Position numbers and translations under genes: made by a program. Shown one piece after another: positions 10,530 to 17,392 of a stretch of 64,000 nucleotides of DNA; positions within the stretch are counted from its first letter, which is position 1; every line of letters begins with the position of its first letter. Source of the stretch: Sulfurimonas sp. (GTDB taxonomy: Bacteria; Campylobacterota; Campylobacteria; Campylobacterales; Sulfurimonadaceae). The notes under the pieces are model-generated. The model ran no database searches, was not told where the DNA came from, and saw only the letters and a list, made by a program, of their open reading frames with translations. The stretch covers positions 23,995 through 87,994 of the forward strand of contig VMSZ01000056.1 of NCBI GenBank assembly GCA_013791885.1, written 5' to 3'.

Positions 10530-11081
10530 ATGAAAATATCATTAAAAACAATTCCTCATATATCTAGCAGAATAGCAATCGATTTGAACAAGAGCGGTGT
10601 TGCAAAGATGACAAAAGGACTTGAGCCTGTATCTCAAGAGGCTGAAAAAATATTGACAGCCAATGTAAAAAGAGAAGAAGCTTTAGAAGAAAAAGCAAGA
10701 GAGATTTGTGAAGCGAATGAAGAAGAGATAGAATTTATGCTTGCTGATGAGAGACAGCTTTTCTATATGATTAAGAAGAAACTTGCGCCAGAGTACGGAA
10801 TTATCTTAAATTATGAAGAGAGATATTCAGATCTTTCACACAAAATTCTTGATGAACTTTACGAAGAAGATTTGATTCATTTTGAAGTAACTGAAAATAG
10901 AATTAAAAACATTATATACAACTCAATTACATCATTTATTTCTGAGGCTTCTCAAGTGGAAGATGCAGTCATGGACAAGATAAGATCTTATAAGAAAAGA
11001 TACATTCCCGGAACAGATGAATTTGATATTTTACACGAAAAATTATACAGAGAAGAACTAATGAAAAGGGGTATGGAGTAA
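10530..11081 (+). CDS. DUF507 family protein
   Basis: 183 charged, mostly helical residues with no signal peptide or membrane segment, hence probably cytosolic. Conserved-looking stretches are the N-terminal PHISSRIAIDLNKSG and a central block around LAPEYGIILNYEERYSDLSH. I recognise DUF507, whose function is unknown. It overlaps carA (TAATG), and the same order occurs in Campylobacter (Cj1495c before carA, from memory). The link with carA may be only transcriptional. Confidence 0.8.
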   Translation: MKISLKTIPHISSRIAIDLNKSGVAKMTKGLEPVSQEAEKILTANVKREEALEEKAREICEANEEEIEFMLADERQLFYMIKKKLAPEYGIILNYEERYSDLSHKILDELYEEDLIHFEVTENRIKNIIYNSITSFISEASQVEDAVMDKIRSYKKRYIPGTDEFDILHEKLYREELMKRGME

Positions 11082-12214
11082 TGCAAATGAAGAAAGCTTG
11101 GATATATCTTGAGAATGGAACATATTTAGAAGCTAATAGTTTTGGCGCTGACGATACAAGTGTTGGAGAAATAGTTTTCAATACTTCTATGAGCGGTTAT
11201 CAAGAAATTATGTCTGATCCGTCATACGCTGGACAATTTGTAACATTTACTATGCCGGAAATTGGTAACGTCGGTGTGAATGACGAAGATATGGAAAGCA
11301 AAAAAGCCCATGCAAAAGGGATGCTTGTTAGAAAATATCAGGGCAGATACTCAAACTTCAGAGCGGAGACTTCACTCAGTGACTTTTTAGAAAAACACAA
11401 TATTATGGGTATCTGTAATATCGATACAAGATTTTTAACAAAAATGATTCGCAGCGAAGGTGCTATGATGATGGTAGCATCAAGCAAAATCAGTGATAAA
11501 GCCGAACTGAAAAAGATTTTAGAAGCTTCACCTAGAATTGAAGATGTAAATTACATAGAACAAGTAAGTACGCAAGAGTCTTATTTGCATACTAGCGGTA
11601 CATATGCTGATAGAGAGTTTAAATATGAGGATGCTCCGGCACCTCAGGCAAAAGTTGCTGTTATTGATTTTGGTGTAAAAAGAAACATACTTAATGAATT
11701 GGTTCAAGCAAATATTGCTGTTGAAGTATTACCTAACAGTTTTTTAGCAGAAGATTTAATAAATAAATACAACACTAAAGAGATTGATGGTGTTTTTCTC
11801 TCAAATGGTCCTGGCGATCCGCTTGTACTAAAAAAAGAACAGGAACAAATAAAGAAGTTAATTGCTGCAAAAATTCCTATGTTTGGAATATGTTTAGGAC
11901 ATCAGCTTCTTTCCATTTCTCATGGTTATGACACTTTTAAACTCAAATTTGGTCACCATGGCGGAAATCACCCGGTAAAAAACTTAAAAACAGGCCTAGT
12001 GGAAATTACAGCACAAAATCATAATTACAATGTACCTGACAATATTGTTGAAATTGCAGATGTAACGCACGTCAATCTTTTTGATAATACTATTGAAGGA
12101 TTGAAATATAAAAATGCACCTATTTTTTCTGTGCAGCATCACCCAGAGTCGAGCCCTGGACCAAAAGAAAGCAGATATATTTTTAATGAATTTCTCTCAC
12201 TTATCAAACGTTAA
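11081..12214 (+). CDS. carA: Carbamoyl-phosphate synthase small subunit
   Basis: Glutaminase subunit that feeds ammonia to CarB for carbamoyl phosphate, used in arginine and pyrimidine synthesis. The 377 residues show the N-terminal CarA domain (GEIVFNTSMSGYQEIMSDPSYAGQ) and a class I amidotransferase domain with the nucleophile Cys in MFGICLGHQLL and the His/Glu pair in FSVQHHPESSPGP. The start is either the ATG overlapping the previous stop or the ATG two codons later. carB is not nearby. Confidence 0.97.
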   Translation: MQMKKAWIYLENGTYLEANSFGADDTSVGEIVFNTSMSGYQEIMSDPSYAGQFVTFTMPEIGNVGVNDEDMESKKAHAKGMLVRKYQGRYSNFRAETSLSDFLEKHNIMGICNIDTRFLTKMIRSEGAMMMVASSKISDKAELKKILEASPRIEDVNYIEQVSTQESYLHTSGTYADREFKYEDAPAPQAKVAVIDFGVKRNILNELVQANIAVEVLPNSFLAEDLINKYNTKEIDGVFLSNGPGDPLVLKKEQEQIKKLIAAKIPMFGICLGHQLLSISHGYDTFKLKFGHHGGNHPVKNLKTGLVEITAQNHNYNVPDNIVEIADVTHVNLFDNTIEGLKYKNAPIFSVQHHPESSPGPKESRYIFNEFLSLIKR

Positions 12215-12239
12215 AAAGTAGTGTAGTAAACACTGCTTT
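12215..12239 (+). terminator. Hairpin after carA
   Basis: AAAGTAGTGT and ACACTGCTTT pair around the loop AGTAA, with one G-T pair in the stem. The T run is short, so it is a weak terminator candidate. The rest of the 219-base gap is AT-rich and leads into the cbb3 promoter. Confidence 0.5.
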
Positions 12240-12400
12240 CTACACCATCTGACATTTTCCTCACCTTAAATTAAAATAAAATTCCAAAAGTAAACAAAAA
12301 TCTAATAAATCTTCAATATTAATTCATAATTAAGATTATTTAAACATTTCAATTGATATTATGTGACGTTAATTAGTTTAATAAGTAAAACTTTATTAAA

Positions 12401-12406
12401 TATAAT
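12401..12406 (+). promoter_or_regulatory. Putative -10 box for the cbb3 oxidase operon
   Basis: A perfect TATAAT lies 27 bases before the ccoN ATG, after a strongly AT-rich stretch. A strong AAGGAGG ribosome-binding site (about 12420-12426) follows. No obvious FNR-type palindrome was found by eye. Confidence 0.6.
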
Positions 12407-12433
12407 TGCTTTGAATCTTTAAGGAGGCTATAT

Positions 12434-13930
12434 ATGGAGAATCGTCCATTAGAGTACGACTACACGGTTGCAAAGATGTTCATGCTTACGACAATTCTAT
12501 TAGGAATTGTTGGTATGCTCATCGGTGTAATCTTAGCATTTCAACTTGCATTTCCAGAGGTTAATACAATCTTAGGAAGTGGTTTGGCTGAATATACTAA
12601 CTTTAGTCGTCTTCGTCCACTGCACACTGATGCGGTTATTTTCGGGTTTACTTTAAGTGGTATTTTTGCTACTTGGTATTATGTTGGTCAACGTGTACTA
12701 AAGGTGTCAATGGCTGAATCAGGCTTTTTGATGTTTATTGGTAAATTACACTTTTGGTTATACTTAGTTGGTGTTGTAGCGGTTGTTGTTACACTTTTCA
12801 TGGGTATTACTACTTCAAAAGAGTACGCTGAATTCGAATGGCCAATAGATATTGCTATTGTTGTTGTTTGGGTACTTTTTGGTATCAGTTTGTTTGGTCT
12901 TATCGGTATTCGCCGTGAGAAGTCACTCTACATTTCTGTTTGGTATTACATTGCTACTTTCTTAGGTATAGCTATGCTTTATCTATTTAATAACATGGAA
13001 ATTCCAACGATGTTAGCTACTGCACCAGATGGTTCAGCAGTTGGTGGTTCTTGGATGCATTCAGTTTCTATGTATGCCGGTACTAATGATGCACTAGTTC
13101 AATGGTGGTACGGTCACAACGCAGTTGCGTTTGGTTTTACAGTGCCTATTGTTGCTATGATTTACTACTTTTTACCAAAAGAGTCTGGTCAAGCTATCTA
13201 CTCATATAAATTATCATTACTTTCTTTCTGGGGATTAATGTTTGTTTACTTATGGGCTGGCGGACACCACTTATTATTCTCAACTGTTCCTGACTGGATG
13301 CAAACTATGGGTTCAATTTTCTCTGTAATCCTTATTTTACCATCATGGGGTTCAGCGATCAATATGCTTCTTACAATGAAGGGTGAATGGCAACAAGTTG
13401 CAGCATCTCCATTAATTAAGTTTATGGTTCTTGGTTCTACATTCTATATGTTCTCAACATTAGAAGGTCCTATTCAGGCTATTAAATCTGTTAATGCAAT
13501 TGCTCACTTTACTGACTGGATTGTTGGTCACGTACATGATGGTGTTCTTGGATGGGTTGGCTTTATGATTATGGCTGCACTTTATCACATGGCTCCACGT
13601 GTATTCAAAAAAGAGATTTATTCTAAATCTTTAATGGCTACACAATTTTGGATCCAAACTTTAGGTGTTGTTTTATACTTCACTTCTATGTGGATTGCTG
13701 GTATTACTCAAGGTATGATGTGGCGTGCTCACGATGAATTTGGTAACTTAGCTTACTCATTTATCGATACGGTTACAGTTTTACATCCTTACTACACTAT
13801 TCGTGGTGTTGGTGGATTATTATACTTAGTTGGTTTCTTAATGTTTGCTTATAACATCTACAAAACTATGACTTCTGGTCGTAAAGTAGAAGAATCTGAG
13901 CTTCAAAATGCATCGCCTATGGGCGCTTAA
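12434..13930 (+). CDS. ccoN: cbb3-type cytochrome c oxidase subunit I
   Basis: Catalytic membrane subunit of the high-affinity terminal oxidase, reducing oxygen to water with proton pumping. The 498 residues span about twelve hydrophobic segments. Haem and copper ligands are in LRPLHTDAVIFG (low-spin haem), QWWYGHNAVAFGFTVP (CuB His and the cross-linked Tyr region), GGHHLLFSTVPDW (CuB), and IVGHVHDGVLGW (both haems). First of a tight operon ccoNOQP with gaps of 9-15 bases. Confidence 0.98.
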   Translation: MENRPLEYDYTVAKMFMLTTILLGIVGMLIGVILAFQLAFPEVNTILGSGLAEYTNFSRLRPLHTDAVIFGFTLSGIFATWYYVGQRVLKVSMAESGFLMFIGKLHFWLYLVGVVAVVVTLFMGITTSKEYAEFEWPIDIAIVVVWVLFGISLFGLIGIRREKSLYISVWYYIATFLGIAMLYLFNNMEIPTMLATAPDGSAVGGSWMHSVSMYAGTNDALVQWWYGHNAVAFGFTVPIVAMIYYFLPKESGQAIYSYKLSLLSFWGLMFVYLWAGGHHLLFSTVPDWMQTMGSIFSVILILPSWGSAINMLLTMKGEWQQVAASPLIKFMVLGSTFYMFSTLEGPIQAIKSVNAIAHFTDWIVGHVHDGVLGWVGFMIMAALYHMAPRVFKKEIYSKSLMATQFWIQTLGVVLYFTSMWIAGITQGMMWRAHDEFGNLAYSFIDTVTVLHPYYTIRGVGGLLYLVGFLMFAYNIYKTMTSGRKVEESELQNASPMGA

Positions 13931-13945
13931 TAGAAAGGATTAATT

Positions 13946-14638
13946 ATGTTTCATTGGTTAGAAAAACATCCGTTCTTTTTTGCGGTAGGTGTATTCTTAG
14001 TGATTTCTTTTGCAGGTTTGATTGAAATAGTTCCAAACTTTGCTCAAGCGTCTCGTCCTGTAATCGGGACAGCTCCATACTCTACTTTAGAGTTAGCGGG
14101 TCGTCACGTTTATATTAAAAATAGCTGTAATGCTTGTCACTCACAATTAGTGCGTCCATTTAAATCAGAAACTGACCGTTATGGTCACTACTCTTTAAGT
14201 GGTGAGTATGCTTATGATCGTCCATTCCTATGGGGTTCTAAAAGAACTGGTCCAGACTTGATGCGTGTAGGTAACTACCGTACAACTGACTGGCATGAAA
14301 ACCATATGAAAGCTCCTGCTGATGTTGTTCCAGGTTCGATTATGCCTGCTTACACATGGATGTTTACGAATTTAGCTGATATCAATACTGCATATGCAGA
14401 ACAGTTAACAGTTGCACAGTTCTTTTCAACTCCTTACAACAAACCAGTTCCTATGAAAGATGGGTCTACTAAAGTTGTAGCAATGGGTAATAATGTAACT
14501 GAAGCGAATGCTATGGCTTTAGAAGAAGCAAAACTTATCGCAGCAGATATGAAAGATCAAGATGTTAAAGATGCAGTTGCTAACGGTCAGATTCCTGAAA
14601 TCGTTGCTTTAATTGCATACATGAACAGTCTTAAGTAG
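13946..14638 (+). CDS. ccoO: cbb3-type cytochrome c oxidase subunit II (monohaem)
   Basis: Membrane-anchored monohaem cytochrome c passing electrons from CcoP to CcoN. An N-terminal transmembrane helix at about 9-29 is followed by the CNACH haem site at residues 61-65 and the family stretch QLVRPFKSETDRYGHYS. A methionine ligand is likely in VVPGSIMPAYTWMF. The 230 residues are normal for CcoO. It is preceded by AAAGGA and lies 15 bases after ccoN. Confidence 0.98.
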   Translation: MFHWLEKHPFFFAVGVFLVISFAGLIEIVPNFAQASRPVIGTAPYSTLELAGRHVYIKNSCNACHSQLVRPFKSETDRYGHYSLSGEYAYDRPFLWGSKRTGPDLMRVGNYRTTDWHENHMKAPADVVPGSIMPAYTWMFTNLADINTAYAEQLTVAQFFSTPYNKPVPMKDGSTKVVAMGNNVTEANAMALEEAKLIAADMKDQDVKDAVANGQIPEIVALIAYMNSLK

Positions 14639-14650
14639 TAAAGGTTTAAA

Positions 14651-14854
14651 GTGAATATTGCTGAATTACAAGCTTATGGTTATTTTGCACTGACTGCTAT
14701 TTTAGTAGTTGTGCTTTACGGGTATATATATCATTTGTACTCTAAAAGAGAAGATGCAAATGGACATGATTACGAGGAATATAGCAATATAGCACTTAAG
14801 GATGATATAACTGATGCACCTGTGTCAGCTATATCAGATGACAAAGAGAAATAG
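14651..14854 (+). CDS. ccoQ: cbb3 oxidase small subunit CcoQ
   Basis: 67 residues with one transmembrane helix (about residues 10-28) and an acidic cytosolic tail. The position between ccoO and ccoP is diagnostic. CcoQ supports assembly or stability of the complex, notably with oxygen. The start is GTG. Confidence 0.85.
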   Translation: MNIAELQAYGYFALTAILVVVLYGYIYHLYSKREDANGHDYEEYSNIALKDDITDAPVSAISDDKEK

Positions 14855-14863
14855 GAGAGATAT

Positions 14864-15787
14864 ATGAATAAGCTTTATCTTGGGGGAGCTATTTTTACCA
14901 TTCTTATGTTAGCGTTTACATACATATCTGTAGGCGGTTCTGAGGGTGGTTTAAATGGCGATATCGTCAATATGCTTGCTGTTGCAGGTGCGGTTGCACT
15001 TGTAATAATTACAGTTTTTGTTGTAATCAAGTATGTTCGTCAAATGCAAACTGACACGGCTGACGGCGAGTTAGCTGATGAGAGTTGGGATAACATTGGT
15101 GAGTATAAAAATCCGGTTCCAATGGGCTGGGCTATTATGTTCTTAGGTACAATGATCTGGGGTATGTGGTATTTTTTAATTGGTTATCCAGTAAACGCAT
15201 ATTCACAAATTGGTGAGTACAATGAAGACACTGCAGCACATAATGAAAAATTCAATGCACAATATGAATCTATCACTGGTGATAGATTAGTAGAAATGGG
15301 TGAATCAGTATTTTTGGCTGAGTGTAAAGTTTGTCACGGTTTAGCTGCTGATGGTATTGACGGCAAGGCTGCAAATCTTAAAGTAAGACTTGAAGCAAAA
15401 ACTGTTAAGCATGTTGTAGAGAATGGTTCAAACAATCAATTATTAGGTACTGAAATGCCTATGCCGGATCGTAACGGATTATTTAACAACAATACAGGTG
15501 CGCTAATCACTGATGCTGAAATTGACGCTGTTGCTGCTTATGTGGCAAATGGTATGAGCGGTGCTGGTGCTGATGTGTTTGCTGGAGCTTGTGCTTCTTG
15601 TCACGGTGAAGACGGTCAAGGTATGGAGTATGTTGCTCCAAATGTTGCTGCGTTTACACCTGAACTTGTTGCAAATGTTCTTAATCATGGTAAAAAAGGC
15701 GTAATCGGTACTATGCCTGCGTTTGACAGATTAAATGCAAAACAAAAAGAGGCTGTTGGTGCTTACATCACTAGTCTAAGTAAATAA
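14864..15787 (+). CDS. ccoP: cbb3-type cytochrome c oxidase subunit III (dihaem)
   Basis: Entry point for electrons from soluble cytochrome c. The 307 residues have hydrophobic segments at about 5-22, 33-57 and 86-108, then two cytochrome c domains with CKVCH at 154-158 and CASCH at 243-247. Methionine ligands are plausible in GTEMPMPDR and IGTMPAFD. The extra N-terminal membrane helix compared with single-helix CcoP is a noticeable variant. It follows ccoQ by nine bases. Confidence 0.97.
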   Translation: MNKLYLGGAIFTILMLAFTYISVGGSEGGLNGDIVNMLAVAGAVALVIITVFVVIKYVRQMQTDTADGELADESWDNIGEYKNPVPMGWAIMFLGTMIWGMWYFLIGYPVNAYSQIGEYNEDTAAHNEKFNAQYESITGDRLVEMGESVFLAECKVCHGLAADGIDGKAANLKVRLEAKTVKHVVENGSNNQLLGTEMPMPDRNGLFNNNTGALITDAEIDAVAAYVANGMSGAGADVFAGACASCHGEDGQGMEYVAPNVAAFTPELVANVLNHGKKGVIGTMPAFDRLNAKQKEAVGAYITSLSK

Positions 15788-15797
15788 GGAGTCAGGT

Positions 15798-16007
15798 ATG
15801 AACGAAAATAGAAGCGTATTTGCTCTTGACGGTGTAACTGGTATGTTAATTGCGACAGTTTTGTTATTAGCCATTCTTGTATTCTTAACAATTCAAGCAC
15901 TTGGTGTTCAAAATGCTCAAGCAAGTAACTATTATGATATTAAAGATGAATCTTCAATTCAAATGAGAAGCGTTGATAACGCTAAACATTTGGTTGACGT
16001 GAAGTAA
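15798..16007 (+). CDS. DUF4006 family small membrane protein
   Basis: 69 residues: a short N-terminus (VFALDGVTGMLIATVLLL), one transmembrane helix at about 14-36, and a polar tail. I recognise DUF4006, found in Campylobacterota directly behind ccoP. A role in cbb3 assembly or as an extra subunit is likely from position but unproven. AAGGAG precedes the ATG, ten bases after ccoP. Confidence 0.8.
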   Translation: MNENRSVFALDGVTGMLIATVLLLAILVFLTIQALGVQNAQASNYYDIKDESSIQMRSVDNAKHLVDVK

Positions 16008-16019
16008 GGAGAATTAATT

Positions 16020-16109
16020 ATGGAAAAAATAATTGCAATAGGCCTAGTTATTATGGCTGCTTACACACTTTTCGCGGTAGTTACTCCAAACCACCTTTAT
16101 ATCGGTTAG
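16020..16109 (+). CDS. 29-residue single-helix membrane microprotein in the cbb3 operon
   Basis: A short ORF (EKIIAIGLVIMAAYTLFAVV, then TPNHLYIG) with an excellent TAAGGAG eight bases before its ATG. It is one hydrophobic helix (residues 3-21) with a short polar end. It fills the gap between the DUF4006 gene and the TPM-like gene exactly, with 12 and 9 bases around it. Size and topology resemble CcoM, the small extra subunit of Pseudomonas stutzeri cbb3 oxidase. Sequence identity to CcoM is not claimed. Coding is inferred from the ribosome-binding site and operon fit. Confidence 0.65.
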   Translation: MEKIIAIGLVIMAAYTLFAVVTPNHLYIG

Positions 16110-16118
16110 GGAATTTCA

Positions 16119-16823
16119 TTGAAATTTTCACGAGGGCTTGCGGCCCTCACCCTTCTTTTATTCTTTCAATCACAATTAGTAGCAGAATATTTATATAAAG
16201 ATGAAGTAATCCATAACCCAAACTTTACTGCACAGGTAGAAAAAGTCGGGAGTGAGCTTTATGCCAAAACAGGCATATCACTTAGACTGATTATGATACG
16301 AGAACTTCCAAATGAGATGAATGTTGTTGAATATCAACAAGAAGTTCTAAAAGATTTTAGTGAACCTACTATTTTACTCACATTTTCAGAGCTCAATTCC
16401 AAGGTAGACATCTCAGTAAATGACGCATCTTTATACGAATATTTTGATAAAAAACAAGTTTTAAGTCCTGTTGCTTCACAAGTGCAGGCAATTATTATGG
16501 CGATGATGTACAGTAACAGCTGGGAACATTTTAAGTACATGGCAAATGATTATGGCGGAACCATTCTGCCTCTTATCTCCGGAAAATCAAAACCAGAGCA
16601 GCAGCTTGGTAAATATTCCGGTTCAATGTTTAATGGATATATTGACATTGCAGAGCAAATTGCAGTAAGTAAAGGTGTTGTTTTAGAGAGTGCAGCCGGG
16701 AATGCAAATAAAAATAGTATCCTGGTTCTAAAGTTAGTCTTCTATGGTTTTATTATTTATGCTATATTTGTGTTCTTTAAAAGAAAAATTACCAATAAAA
16801 GGCTGAAAAGTGAGCAAAAATAG
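16119..16823 (+). CDS. TPM-domain-like exported membrane protein
   Basis: 234 residues with a signal peptide (to about residue 22), a mixed alpha/beta domain to about 165 reminiscent of the TPM fold (KTGISLRLIMIRELP, ILLTFSELNSKVDISV), and one transmembrane helix near 206-224 followed by a basic tail. The domain should face the periplasm. The start is TTG nine bases after the microprotein. Campylobacter has a similar gene between its cbb3 genes and fixH. Function unknown; assembly or turnover of the oxidase is one possibility. Confidence 0.65.
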   Translation: MKFSRGLAALTLLLFFQSQLVAEYLYKDEVIHNPNFTAQVEKVGSELYAKTGISLRLIMIRELPNEMNVVEYQQEVLKDFSEPTILLTFSELNSKVDISVNDASLYEYFDKKQVLSPVASQVQAIIMAMMYSNSWEHFKYMANDYGGTILPLISGKSKPEQQLGKYSGSMFNGYIDIAEQIAVSKGVVLESAAGNANKNSILVLKLVFYGFIIYAIFVFFKRKITNKRLKSEQK

Positions 16824-17316
16824 TGGGAGAATATGGCCTTATGCCATAGGTGCATCTATTGTACTTGTATTTGGAGCTTGTGTAGCAACAATAGTTATAA
16901 CAAGCAAGATGCCTGTTGAGAAAAGTGATACCTACATGATGGGCTATCATGAAGCGGATGCAAGTGTAAATGAAATAATTGAAGCTCGTATTGCCTTTGA
17001 TAAAAAATATAAGATAGAGTACAAAACTGACTCACTCAGTCTAGAGAGCTCAGAGATTAAATATAAAATTACAGACACGGATGGAAATGCGGTGGACAAT
17101 GCAACACTCAAAGTTGTAGTAACTAGACCAAACAACCATAAACATGATCAAGAGTTAGTTAATCCATCGGTAAGTGAAGGTGTTTACAGTTTTGCACCTA
17201 TTAAACTTCCAGAAGCGGGTCGATGGGACATTATGGCAAAAGTTGACATTGGTGAAAATCAAAGATTTTACAATCTTAAAGCAGATACAAGAGCCAAAGA
17301 GGCATTTGAATACTAA
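16810..17316 (+). CDS. FixH-like cbb3 oxidase assembly protein
   Basis: 168 residues with an N-terminal membrane helix (about 10-30: YAIGASIVLVFGACVATIVI) followed by a periplasmic domain; MMGYHEADASVNEIIEARIAFDKKY is the FixH-family stretch (quoted in parts elsewhere). FixH/CcoH is needed for cbb3 assembly, usually beside the copper ATPase FixI, which is not in this window. The GTG start overlaps the end of the TPM-like gene by 14 bases, so the two are translationally linked. Confidence 0.8.
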   Translation: MSKNSGRIWPYAIGASIVLVFGACVATIVITSKMPVEKSDTYMMGYHEADASVNEIIEARIAFDKKYKIEYKTDSLSLESSEIKYKITDTDGNAVDNATLKVVVTRPNNHKHDQELVNPSVSEGVYSFAPIKLPEAGRWDIMAKVDIGENQRFYNLKADTRAKEAFEY

Positions 17317-17344
17317 TGTATTTGTGTGCTTCGACAGAAGCTTT

Positions 17345-17366
17345 GTTTAGCCTTTTCGGGGCTAAC
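17345..17366 (+). terminator. Hairpin between fixH and addB
   Basis: TTAGCC and GGCTAA pair around a 7-base loop, extended by GTT/AAC with a bulge. No T run follows. It probably marks the end of the cbb3 transcript or a processing site before addB, whose ATG lacks a clear ribosome-binding site. Confidence 0.4.
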
Positions 17367-17392
17367 AATATAAACAACTTGCGTAAAATTTT

